Origin: an uncultured Oscillospiraceae bacterium
GTDB taxonomy: Bacteria; Bacillota; Clostridia; Oscillospirales; Oscillospiraceae
Reading direction: 5' to 3'
Length of the DNA stretch: 64,000 nt
Assembly: GCA_947630785.1 (NCBI GenBank)
Contig: CANRIW010000004.1
Span: 22,541-86,540 of the forward strand
Within the stretch, counting starts at the first letter, position 1; each line of letters starts with the position of its first letter. Of this stretch, positions 9,875-18,321 are shown piece by piece. A program made the position numbers and the translations under genes. The notes beneath the pieces are model-generated. The model searched no databases and had not been told where the DNA came from. It saw only the letters and a list, made by a program, of their open reading frames with translations.

Positions 9875-10021
9875 ACACCATGCTGACATCCCAAATGTCA
9901 AGACTAAATTATAAAAAGTCTTAAAAAATTTTTATTAGCGGCGAAAAAGACAGGGGCGGCCAGGCGGCTGCCCCTGTTTTTGTGCTGTCCCGCTCCAGGT
10001 GTGGCCACACCATGCTGACAT
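9875..10021. repeat. 15-bp direct repeat ACACCATGCTGACAT (9875-9889, 10007-10021)
   Basis: Exact 15/15 match of two copies 132 bp apart in one intergenic region. Confidence 0.85.
9944..9982. terminator. Bidirectional intrinsic terminator with no assigned upstream gene
   Basis: AAAAAG ACAGGGGCGGCC AGGC GGCTGCCCCTGT TTTTT: 12-bp stem, A-tract and T-tract on both flanks. Confidence 0.75.
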
Positions 10022-10032
10022 TCAAAAAAGGT

Positions 10033-10062
10033 TTGACAACGGGCAGTTTCCTGTGTTATGAT
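10033..10062 (+). promoter_or_regulatory. Predicted sigma-A promoter for MBL hydrolase-tyrS
   Basis: TTGACA-18 nt-TATGAT. Confidence 0.65.
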
Positions 10063-10142
10063 TCTCCAAACGCGGTGAAGCGGACAGCCGCCGGGTCCTC
10101 TGCTCCTGGTGGAGCGGGGGATTTATTTTTGGAGGGAGCGTC

Positions 10143-10763
10143 ATGGAACAGGTAAACATCACCTATATCGGCCACTCCTGCTTTGTGCTGGAGTATCAAG
10201 GCCAGCGGATCGTGCTTGACCCCTACGAGGACGGCTCTGTGCCGGGGCTCAAAAACGTTCGGCTGGAGGCGGAGTTCGTCTATTGCAGCCACTTCCACTA
10301 TGACCACGGCTTCACCGGCGGCGTGAAACTCCATCCAGCCGTCCCGGCCTTCGAGGTGGAGGAGCTGGACACAGACCACGACGACATTGGCGGAACGCAG
10401 CGGGGGAAGAACACCGTGCGCATTTTCCGGTTCGGCGCGCTCCGGGTGGCCCATCTGGGGGATCTGGGCCGGCTGCCCACGGAGGCGGAATACGCCAGAC
10501 TGGCCGGGGTGGACTGCCTGCTGATCCCCGTGGGCGGGTTCTTCACCATCGACGCGGCGACGGCCAAGGAAATCGTGGACCGGGTGCAGCCCAGGGTCAC
10601 CGTCCCCATGCACTACCGCTCGGTACACGGCGGGTTCGACGTCATCGCGCCCCTGGACGACTTCACGAAGCTGTTTCCGGCGGTGGAGCATGGCGGAGAC
10701 GTCCTCGCATTAACGGAGGACACACCTAAACAGGTGCTGGTCCTCACCCCACAAAACGGCTGA
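10143..10763 (+). CDS. MBL-fold metal-dependent hydrolase (UlaG/RomA-like)
   Basis: YIGHSCFVLEYQGQRIVLDPY, CSHFHYDHG, VAHLGDLG, PMHYR. Confidence 0.88.
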   Translation: MEQVNITYIGHSCFVLEYQGQRIVLDPYEDGSVPGLKNVRLEAEFVYCSHFHYDHGFTGGVKLHPAVPAFEVEELDTDHDDIGGTQRGKNTVRIFRFGALRVAHLGDLGRLPTEAEYARLAGVDCLLIPVGGFFTIDAATAKEIVDRVQPRVTVPMHYRSVHGGFDVIAPLDDFTKLFPAVEHGGDVLALTEDTPKQVLVLTPQNG

Positions 10764-10787
10764 TTACGCTAAAGGAGAGAAGATACT

Positions 10788-12011
10788 ATGCAGCTCTATG
10801 AAGAACTGGTGGCCCGCGGCCTCATCGCCCAGGTCACCAACGAAGACGAGATCCGCAGCATGATCAACCAGGGCAAGGCCTCCTTCTACATCGGCTTTGA
10901 CTGCACCGCCGACAGCCTCACCGCCGGCCACTTCATGGCTCTGACCCTGATGAAGCGCCTCCAGCAGGCGGGCAACAAGCCCATCGCCCTCATCGGCGGC
11001 GGTACCACCATGATCGGCGACCCCTCCGGCCGCACCGATATGCGCAAGATGCTCACCAAGGAGGACATCGCCCACAACGCCGAGTGTTTCAAGCGGCAGA
11101 TGGAGCGGTTCATCGACTTCGGCGAGGGCAAGGCCATGATGATCAACAACGCCGACTGGCTGCTGAGCCTCAACTACGTGGAGCTGCTCCGGGAGGTGGG
11201 CGCCTGCTTCTCCGTCAACAACATGCTCCGGGCCGAGTGCTACAAGCAGCGGATGGAGAAGGGCCTGTCCTTCCTGGAGTTCAACTATATGATCATGCAG
11301 TCTTACGACTTCTACTATCTGTTCCAGCACTACGGCTGCAATATGCAGTTCGGCGGCGACGACCAGTGGTCCAATATGCTGGGCGGCACCGAGCTCATCC
11401 GCCGGAAGCTGGGCAAGGACGCCCACGCCATGACCATCACCCTGCTCACCGACTCCCAGGGCAAGAAGATGGGCAAGACCGCCGGCAACGCCGTCTGGCT
11501 GGACCCCAACAAGACCAGCCCTTACGACTTCTACCAGTACTGGCGCAACGTGGACGACGCCGATGTGATGAAGTGCATCCGTATGCTCACCTTCCTGCCC
11601 TTGAACCAGATCGACGAGATGGACCACTGGCAGGGCAGCGAGTTGAACCGGGCCAAGGAGATCCTGGCCTGGGAGCTGACCCAGATGGTCCACGGCAGGG
11701 AAGAGGCCGATAAGGCCCAGGCCGCCGCCAAGGCCCTGTTCTCCGGCGGCGGGGACGACTCCAATATGCCCTCCACCGCCCTCGCCGACGGCGACTTCAA
11801 CGACGGTAGGATCGGCGTGCTGGCACTGATGGTCAAGTGCGGCCTGGCCGCCTCCAACGGCGAGGCCCGGCGGCTGATCCAGCAGGGGGGCGTGTCCGTC
11901 AACGACGGCAAGGTCACCGACCCCAACCTCTACTACGACAAGGCCGCCTTTGAGGGCGGGCTGGTCATCAAGAAGGGGAAAAAGGTGTTCCACCGGGCGG
12001 TGCTGGCTTAA
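10788..12011 (+). CDS. tyrS: Tyrosyl-tRNA synthetase
   Basis: FDCTADSLTAGHFMAL, GDPSGR, GGDDQWSNM, KMGKT; C-terminal S4 domain. Confidence 0.97.
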   Translation: MQLYEELVARGLIAQVTNEDEIRSMINQGKASFYIGFDCTADSLTAGHFMALTLMKRLQQAGNKPIALIGGGTTMIGDPSGRTDMRKMLTKEDIAHNAECFKRQMERFIDFGEGKAMMINNADWLLSLNYVELLREVGACFSVNNMLRAECYKQRMEKGLSFLEFNYMIMQSYDFYYLFQHYGCNMQFGGDDQWSNMLGGTELIRRKLGKDAHAMTITLLTDSQGKKMGKTAGNAVWLDPNKTSPYDFYQYWRNVDDADVMKCIRMLTFLPLNQIDEMDHWQGSELNRAKEILAWELTQMVHGREEADKAQAAAKALFSGGGDDSNMPSTALADGDFNDGRIGVLALMVKCGLAASNGEARRLIQQGGVSVNDGKVTDPNLYYDKAAFEGGLVIKKGKKVFHRAVLA

Positions 12012-12022
12012 AACCGGACATT

Positions 12023-12055
12023 AAAAATCGGACGCTGAAAAAGCGTCCGATTTTT
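12023..12055 (+). terminator. tyrS intrinsic terminator
   Basis: AAAAATCGGACGCT GAAAA AGCGTCCGATTTTT perfect 14-bp stem. Confidence 0.9.
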
Positions 12056-12131
12056 TGCGCCCGGCGGCGAGATTGAGGTCAAAAGAGCGTCTTACTCAGT
12101 GAGAGCGCTCGAACGCGAGAGGAGGTGGGGC

Positions 12132-12677
12132 ATGGAGGACCGGGAGATCATTCAGCTGTTCCTGGACAGGGACCAGCGGGCGGCGGCGGAGCTGGAAGCC
12201 AAGTACGGCGGCCTGTGCCGCCGGGTGGCCGGGAACATCCTGAGAAATCAGGAGGATGCGGAGGAGGTGGCCAGTGACGCCATCTTCGCTGTGTGGCGCA
12301 CCGTGCCGCCCCAGGTGCCCCAGAGCCTGCTGGCCTATACCCTCCGCATCGCCCGCAACAGGGCCGTCACCCGCCTGCGGGACAACACCAGGGACAAACG
12401 GACGGGGGAGGCCGCCCCGCCTGAGACGGAGCCCTCCGTCCCGGACAACGCCGCCGACCGGCTGGAGGCCGCCGAGACCGCCCGGCTCATCAACGACTTC
12501 CTCCGCGCCCGCCCGGAGCGGGAGCAGATCATGTTCACCCGCCGGTATTTCATGGGGGACGAGCCGGGGGACATCGCCAAAGACCTGGGCGTCAGCCCGC
12601 TGCGGGTGTCGGATACCCTCTACAAGCTGAAAGGGCGGCTGAAGCGGTATTTGCAGGAAAGGGATGTGATTGTATGA
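12132..12677 (+). CDS. RNA polymerase sigma factor, sigma-70/ECF-like
   Basis: DQRAAAELEAKYGGLCRRVAGNILRNQEDAEEVASDAIFAVWR (region 2), FTRRYFMGDEPGDIAKDLGVSPLRVSDTLYKLKGRLKRYL (region 4). Confidence 0.9.
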   Translation: MEDREIIQLFLDRDQRAAAELEAKYGGLCRRVAGNILRNQEDAEEVASDAIFAVWRTVPPQVPQSLLAYTLRIARNRAVTRLRDNTRDKRTGEAAPPETEPSVPDNAADRLEAAETARLINDFLRARPEREQIMFTRRYFMGDEPGDIAKDLGVSPLRVSDTLYKLKGRLKRYLQERDVIV

Positions 12678-13549
12678 ACGACAGGAAATTGACAGAACTG
12701 GCCGGACTGCTGGATGACGACTTCATCGTCCGGGCCGCCGGCACAGTGGGAAGAAAGGAGAAACACATGAAGAAAGGTTCGATTTTGAAAACGGCGCTGA
12801 TCGCGGCCTGCGCCTGTCTGGCGCTGGTGGGGACGGCGTTCGCAGCCAGTGCGCTCACCGGTGGCAATTGGCCGTTCCATCTGAATACAACGGACCCCGG
12901 CGTGTTCGCTGAGAGCCATGGGGATGGACGGATGACCATGACCTTCAATGTGAAGCAGTTTGGTCCCGATGAGGTGTCTGACGAGGCGTTGAAGATCATG
13001 AACAGCCTCCCCAAGGGAGAGACGCGGCAGGAGGGCATGGGCAGTTGGAAAGAGATCCAGGAGCACATCGGAGTAGACCTGATTGACAGCGATCTGCTGG
13101 ACACCGCGGAGCCTGCTAACTACTGGCCCCTGCAATGCTATAACGCGACCTATTATTGGGACGGCATGAACTTTTACAGAGCGCATATTGTGGACGGGGT
13201 GACGGTAAGCCTGTCCGCCGCAGTTGAAATGGCGGAGGAGGGAGAAGGTGCGGTGAGTTCCGTGACGCGCACCTTGGACGAATCGCTGAACCACCCGTAC
13301 ACGCTTCCTGATGGTACTGTGGTCTATTACGGGGAAAATGAGTATGACACATGGGGATATCCGGTGAAGGAGTATCGGGCCAGCTTCGTTCACGATGGCG
13401 TGTCGTATTATCTGGAGGTCACCGATACCCAGATCGACAGGCTCGACGCGAATAACGAGCTGACAGAGGGACGCGTGTTCGACCTGGAAGATCCCCACGT
13501 CGACTACGAGGGCGTGTTCTTCCGGGTGCTGGATTCCTTCGTCAACTGA
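12674..13549 (+). CDS. Single-pass membrane protein, candidate anti-sigma factor
   Basis: ATGA overlap with sigma gene; short N-terminal cytoplasmic segment, one TM (LKTALIAACACLALVGTAFAA), large extracytoplasmic domain. Confidence 0.55.
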   Translation: MNDRKLTELAGLLDDDFIVRAAGTVGRKEKHMKKGSILKTALIAACACLALVGTAFAASALTGGNWPFHLNTTDPGVFAESHGDGRMTMTFNVKQFGPDEVSDEALKIMNSLPKGETRQEGMGSWKEIQEHIGVDLIDSDLLDTAEPANYWPLQCYNATYYWDGMNFYRAHIVDGVTVSLSAAVEMAEEGEGAVSSVTRTLDESLNHPYTLPDGTVVYYGENEYDTWGYPVKEYRASFVHDGVSYYLEVTDTQIDRLDANNELTEGRVFDLEDPHVDYEGVFFRVLDSFVN

Positions 13550-13555
13550 TCGTAT

Positions 13556-13589
13556 AAGAAACCGGACGCCGAGAGGCGTCCGGTTTCTT
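13556..13589. terminator. Intrinsic terminator (convergent)
   Basis: AAGAAACCGGACGCC GAGA GGCGTCCGGTTTCTT perfect 15-bp stem. Confidence 0.88.
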
Positions 13590-13598
13590 GCGCTCATT

Positions 13599-14354
13599 TT
13601 ATTTGATCACGTCGGCCATATTGTACAGCCCCGGCTTATCCACCGTCGTCAGGAACTTGGCGGCCTGCACCGCCCCGTTGGCGAAAATTTCACGGGAGGC
13701 GGCGTGGTGGCTGATCTCGATGACCTCATCCCGGCCGGCGAAGATGACGGTGTGGTCCCCCACGATGGTGCCGCCCCGCACGGAGGACACGCCGATCTCC
13801 CGGCCGTCCCGTGCCTTGCGGACGGAGTGCCGGTCGTAGACGTACTCCGGCTCATAGGGAAGCCCCTGAGCTGCCGCGTCCGCCAGCATGAGGGCGGTGC
13901 CGCTGGGGGCGTCCAGCTTGCGGCGGTGGTGCCGCTCCACGATCTCCACGTCGTAGTCGCTCCCCAGCAGGGAGGCGGCCCGGCGTACCAGGTCCACCAG
14001 CACGTTGATCCCCAGGGACATGTTGGCGGAGCGGAACACGGGGATGGACTCCGCCGCCCTGTCGATGAGGGCCAGCTGCTCCTGGGAATAGCCGGTGGTG
14101 GCCAGCACCACGGGCAGCTTCCGCTCCACGCAGAAGTCCAGCAGGGGCTCAAGGGCGGAGTGGTGGGAGAAGTCGATGACCGTGTCGGCCCCGGCTGTGC
14201 AGGCGGCGGGGGAGGGGAACACCGGGAAGCCATCCATGGGCTGGGATAGCAGGTCGATGCCGGCGGAGACCTCCACGTCGGGGTCGGCGGCGCAGATATC
14301 GGCCACCACCCGGCCCATGTGGCCGCAGCAGCCGGAGATGATGATCTTTTGCAT
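13599..14354 (-). CDS. dapB: 4-hydroxy-tetrahydrodipicolinate reductase
   Basis: IIISGCCGHMGRVVADICAADPDVEVSAGID, ERHHRRKLDAPSGTA. Confidence 0.96.
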   Translation of the reverse strand: MQKIIISGCCGHMGRVVADICAADPDVEVSAGIDLLSQPMDGFPVFPSPAACTAGADTVIDFSHHSALEPLLDFCVERKLPVVLATTGYSQEQLALIDRAAESIPVFRSANMSLGINVLVDLVRRAASLLGSDYDVEIVERHHRRKLDAPSGTALMLADAAAQGLPYEPEYVYDRHSVRKARDGREIGVSSVRGGTIVGDHTVIFAGRDEVIEISHHAASREIFANGAVQAAKFLTTVDKPGLYNMADVIK

Positions 14355-14366
14355 GGGAAACGCTCC

Positions 14367-15254
14367 TTACAGCAAGCCCATGCGGGTCATGGCGCCCCGG
14401 AGGGTCTCCAGGTTCTTCTCGGAGATCTCGCACAGGGGCAGCCGCAGGGCGCCGGCGTTCATGCCCATCAGGTTCATGGCCGCCTTGATGGGGATGGGGT
14501 TGACCTCGATGAACAGGGCGTCGATCAGGTCCATGTACTGGATCTGGAGTTTGGAGGCGGCGGCGAAGTCGTTCTCCAGGCACAGGTGGGACATCTTCAC
14601 CATCACCTCGGGGATGATGTTGGAGGCCACCGAGATGACGCCCTTGGCCCCCAGGGCCATCATGGGCACCACCTGGTCGTCGTTGCCGGACCAGATGTAG
14701 AAGTCGTCGGGGCAGAGGAACCGGGTGTGGGCCAGCAGGGAGAAGTTGCCGCTGGCCTCCTTGACGCCGTTGATCTTGGGGTTCTGGGACAGGACCTTAT
14801 AGGTCTCGGCGGTGAAGGTGATGCCGGTGCGGGAGGGCACGTTGTAGAGGATCATGGGGATGTCCGCCCGTTCGGCGATGTACTCGTAGTGCTTGATAAG
14901 GCCGGTTTGGCTGGCCTTGTTGTAGTAGGGGGTGACGAGCAGAGCGGCGTCGGCACCGCAGTCCTGGGCGTGCTGGGTCAGGTAGACGGCGGCGGTGGTG
15001 TCGTTGCTGCCCGTGCCGGCGATGACCTTGACCCGGTGATTTACCCGCTCAACACAGAACTCCACCGCGGCGATGTGCTCCCGGATGGACATGGTGGCGG
15101 ACTCGCCGGTGGTGCCGCACACGCACACCGCGTCCACGCCGGCGGCGATCTGGTCGTCGATGAGTTTGCCGAAAGCCTCGTAATCAATGGCGTTGTTGGG
15201 CCCGAAGGGGGTGACCAGGGCGGGGCAGGAGCCGGTGAATACAGGAGTCCTCAT
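14367..15254 (-). CDS. dapA: 4-hydroxy-tetrahydrodipicolinate synthase
   Basis: GTTGESATM, YNVPSRTGI, GVKEASGN. Confidence 0.97.
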   Translation of the reverse strand: MRTPVFTGSCPALVTPFGPNNAIDYEAFGKLIDDQIAAGVDAVCVCGTTGESATMSIREHIAAVEFCVERVNHRVKVIAGTGSNDTTAAVYLTQHAQDCGADAALLVTPYYNKASQTGLIKHYEYIAERADIPMILYNVPSRTGITFTAETYKVLSQNPKINGVKEASGNFSLLAHTRFLCPDDFYIWSGNDDQVVPMMALGAKGVISVASNIIPEVMVKMSHLCLENDFAAASKLQIQYMDLIDALFIEVNPIPIKAAMNLMGMNAGALRLPLCEISEKNLETLRGAMTRMGLL

Positions 15255-15285
15255 ATCGATACAGCCCTTTCAAACAAGATTCCGC

Positions 15286-16377
15286 TCACTTGCGGTCGAT
15301 ATACCCCTCGGCGCACAGCAGCTCAGCCAGCAGGACCCCGCCGCCGGCGGCGCCCCGGAGGGTGTTGTGGGACAGAGAGACGAATTTGTAGTCGTACTGG
15401 GTGTCGGGGCGAAGCCGGCCGATGGTCACGGCCATGCCGCCCTCCAGGTCCCGGTCAAGTTTGGCCTGGGGCCGGTCGGGCTCCTCAAAGTAGCGGAGGA
15501 ACTGCCTGGGGGCGGTGGGCAGGCCCAGCTCCTGGGGCCGGCCCTTGAAGGTCGCCCAGGCCTCCTTCATCTGCTCCATGGTGGGCTTGTTTTTGAAGGT
15601 GACAAAGGCGGCGGCGGTGTGGCCGTTGGACACGGGCACCCGCAGGCACTGTGCGGTGATGGACACGTCCTCCGCGTTGACGATGACGCCGTTCTCCACC
15701 CGGCCCCACACCTTCAGGGGCTCCTGCTCGGATTTCTCCTCCTCGCCGCCGATGTAGGGGATCAGGTTATCCACCATCTCGGGCCAGGTCTGGAAGGTCT
15801 TGCCCGCGCCGGAGATGGCCTGATAGGTGCAGACCAGGATCTTTTCGATGCCGAAGGAGCGCAGGGGGGACAGGGCGGGGACGTAGCTCTGGATGGAGCA
15901 GTTGGACTTGACGGCGATGAAGCCCCGCTTGGTGCCCAGACGCTCCCGCTGGTCCTTGATGACCTCGATGTGGTCCGGATTGATCTCGGGGATGACCATG
16001 GGCACGTCGGGGGTCCAGCGGTGGGCGGAGTTGTTGGACACCACAGGGCACTCGAATTTCGCGTACTGCTCCTCCAGGGCGCGGATCTCATCCTTCTTCA
16101 TGTCCACGGCGGAGAACACGAAGTCCACCATTCCTGCGATCTTCTCCACGTCGTCCTGGGCGCTCATCATCACCAGGTCCCTGGCCTCCTCCGGGATGGG
16201 GGTGTCCATGGCCCAGCGGCCGGCCACCGCGTCCTCATACCGCTTGCCGGTGGAGCGGGGGCTGGCGGCCACCACGGCGAGCTGGAACCAGGGGTGGTTC
16301 TCCATGAGGGTGACGAAGCGCTGGCCCACCATGCCGGTGGCGCCGATGACGCCCACTTTGTACTTTTCTGCTGCCAT
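15286..16377 (-). CDS. asd: Aspartate-semialdehyde dehydrogenase
   Basis: VGVIGATGMVGQRFVTLMENHPWF, KSNCSIQSYVPAL, QAISGAG. Confidence 0.96.
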   Translation of the reverse strand: MAAEKYKVGVIGATGMVGQRFVTLMENHPWFQLAVVAASPRSTGKRYEDAVAGRWAMDTPIPEEARDLVMMSAQDDVEKIAGMVDFVFSAVDMKKDEIRALEEQYAKFECPVVSNNSAHRWTPDVPMVIPEINPDHIEVIKDQRERLGTKRGFIAVKSNCSIQSYVPALSPLRSFGIEKILVCTYQAISGAGKTFQTWPEMVDNLIPYIGGEEEKSEQEPLKVWGRVENGVIVNAEDVSITAQCLRVPVSNGHTAAAFVTFKNKPTMEQMKEAWATFKGRPQELGLPTAPRQFLRYFEEPDRPQAKLDRDLEGGMAVTIGRLRPDTQYDYKFVSLSHNTLRGAAGGGVLLAELLCAEGYIDRK

Positions 16378-16424
16378 ATCGCATGACCTCCTGGACCGTC
16401 CGGCGAAAAAATTGAAAGATGGTG

Positions 16425-16454
16425 TTGAAACCGGGCGGGTAAATGGGTTATAAT
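16425..16454 (+). promoter_or_regulatory. Predicted promoter for spoIID-like gene
   Basis: TTGAAA-18 nt-TATAAT. Confidence 0.6.
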
Positions 16455-16504
16455 GACCTAAATGCGGCGGCCGGTCTGGGCCGGCGCGGTGTATAACTTC
16501 TTAA

Positions 16505-16533
16505 ACTATAACATCATCATGGTAAAGTGTCAA
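16505..16533 (-). promoter_or_regulatory. Predicted promoter for asd-dapA-dapB
   Basis: On minus strand TTGACA-17 nt-TATAGT. Confidence 0.65.
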
Positions 16534-16572
16534 TTTATTTTGACGTCCCTGATAGAGAAATGGAGCGGACCA

Positions 16573-18318
16573 ATGAGACGGAAATTCGTGCAAATTGCGG
16601 CCCTTTTCCTGGCTTTGGGCCTTCTTACCGGGATAGAAGCCACCCATGCGAATGCCTCCGACACATCCCTGGACGACCAGATCATCCGAGTGGGGCTTGC
16701 CTATAACGGCTACCAGAGCAAGACCCTGGACGGGGCCAACCTGGCCAATGAGACCGGCTCCGGTTTTCGCCTGGGCTATTTTGACGCCTCCAACCAGTTC
16801 GTCCAGCTGGGCGCCACGGAGGAGACCGCAGTCTCCGTGGTGGAGACCGTGAACGCGGGCTACGGGACCTCCGGCGGCTATACCAGCTACCACGCGTCTC
16901 TGGCCGGTACCGCCCAGGTAGTGGTGGGGGAGTATCATTTGCAGCTTCCCGGCAGTTACGCTGCTTTTGAGGAAGCCCAAGCGGCCGCAAGCGCCTACGA
17001 AGGCGGTTTTCCCGCCTGTATCGGCGATGTGTTCTACGCACGTATCGCCAACTGTGCCAGCCGCGCGGAGGCTTTGGCTGTCCAGGAGCTGTTTGCCGCC
17101 GATGGGGTAGAGACCACCATCGTGGGCACCTCCGCTTACGGGGTCAGCGTGGTGATTACCGGCACCAACACCATCCTGTTCCAATACGACGATCTGGGGA
17201 AGGGCACCGGCCTGGGGATCATGCCCAACGCCGCCGGCGGAGACGAGGACTTCGTCACCCTGTTCAACACCAGCGCCTTTGGCCGGCCCAACAACCGCTG
17301 GTACGGCGGTTTCCGGTACGAGCGCGTCAACGGCGGAAATCTGACCGTGGTGAACATGGTCCGGCTCGGGGACTATCTGAAGGGAGTAGTGCCCATCGAG
17401 GTCAGCAGCTCCTGGCCTATCGAGGCCCAGAAAGCCCAGGCGGTGGCCGCCCGGACTTACGCACTGGCAAATTTAAACGCACACAAAAGTTCCCACTTCG
17501 ATCTTTGCCCAAGCACCGACTGTCAGGCCTACTCCGGCCTGTCCCGGGCCGCGGCCAACTCCGACCGGGCGGTGGACGAGACCGCCGGCGTCACCGTAAA
17601 ATACAACGGTACATACGCCTCCTGCAACTATTATTCCTCCAATGGCGGAGCCACCATGAGCGCCAAGGACGTGTGGGGCCGCGACTATCCCTACCTCCAG
17701 GGCAAGGCCGACCCCTATGAGGCCGCGGCTGGGATCAATAACGCCTGGAGCAGATCCTATTCCTTTAGCGAGCTGACCTCCAAGCTGGGGTACGCCAGCA
17801 CGATCACCGCTGCCAAGATCACCAGGTACACCGACTACGGCAACCCGCTGTCCATCGTGTTCTACACCCAGAACGGCAAGACCTATACCATGACCACCTA
17901 TCAGCTGGTGCGGGCGCTGGGTCTCAGCTCCTACCGCTATGACTTCGGCCCCAACGGCGGCAATAAGACGGACGGCACCGTCACTGGTCCCTCCGGCGGG
18001 CTCGTAGTCAACGGGACCGCGGTATCCGGCAGCGTGGGCGGTATGTACGCCGTGGATGGCAGCGGCAATGTCGCCCCGGTCCCCGGCGGCGCTTACGTTA
18101 TCACCGGAGACGGCAGGACCTCCACGGTGGAAAACTGGTCCGGCGGCGCCGGGGACGACGGGCTGTATCACGGCACCAACGGCTCCTTCGTCATCTCCGG
18201 GCGGGGCTCCGGCCACAACGTGGGCATGAGCCAGTGGGGGGCCTGGGCCATGGCCAAACAGGGCTTTACCTACAAGCAGATCCTGGAATTCTACTATACT
18301 GGCGTCACGGTGGGATAA
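16573..18318 (+). CDS. SpoIID/LytB domain-containing protein
   Basis: Signal peptide; LGDYLKGVVPIEVSSSWPIEAQKAQAVAARTYAL; GRGSGHNVGMSQWGAWAMAKQG; SD before ATG 16573. Confidence 0.92.
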   Translation: MRRKFVQIAALFLALGLLTGIEATHANASDTSLDDQIIRVGLAYNGYQSKTLDGANLANETGSGFRLGYFDASNQFVQLGATEETAVSVVETVNAGYGTSGGYTSYHASLAGTAQVVVGEYHLQLPGSYAAFEEAQAAASAYEGGFPACIGDVFYARIANCASRAEALAVQELFAADGVETTIVGTSAYGVSVVITGTNTILFQYDDLGKGTGLGIMPNAAGGDEDFVTLFNTSAFGRPNNRWYGGFRYERVNGGNLTVVNMVRLGDYLKGVVPIEVSSSWPIEAQKAQAVAARTYALANLNAHKSSHFDLCPSTDCQAYSGLSRAAANSDRAVDETAGVTVKYNGTYASCNYYSSNGGATMSAKDVWGRDYPYLQGKADPYEAAAGINNAWSRSYSFSELTSKLGYASTITAAKITRYTDYGNPLSIVFYTQNGKTYTMTTYQLVRALGLSSYRYDFGPNGGNKTDGTVTGPSGGLVVNGTAVSGSVGGMYAVDGSGNVAPVPGGAYVITGDGRTSTVENWSGGAGDDGLYHGTNGSFVISGRGSGHNVGMSQWGAWAMAKQGFTYKQILEFYYTGVTVG

Positions 18319-18321
18319 TTC

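Noticed and set aside
10063-10142. T-box riboswitch upstream of MBL-tyrS
   Set aside because: Leader about 70 nt; no AGGGTGGNACCGCG T-box sequence or Stem I; only a simple hairpin.
16378-16498. Lysine riboswitch upstream of asd-dapA-dapB
   Set aside because: Predicted leader about 120 nt, shorter than L-box, and no recognisable conserved core.
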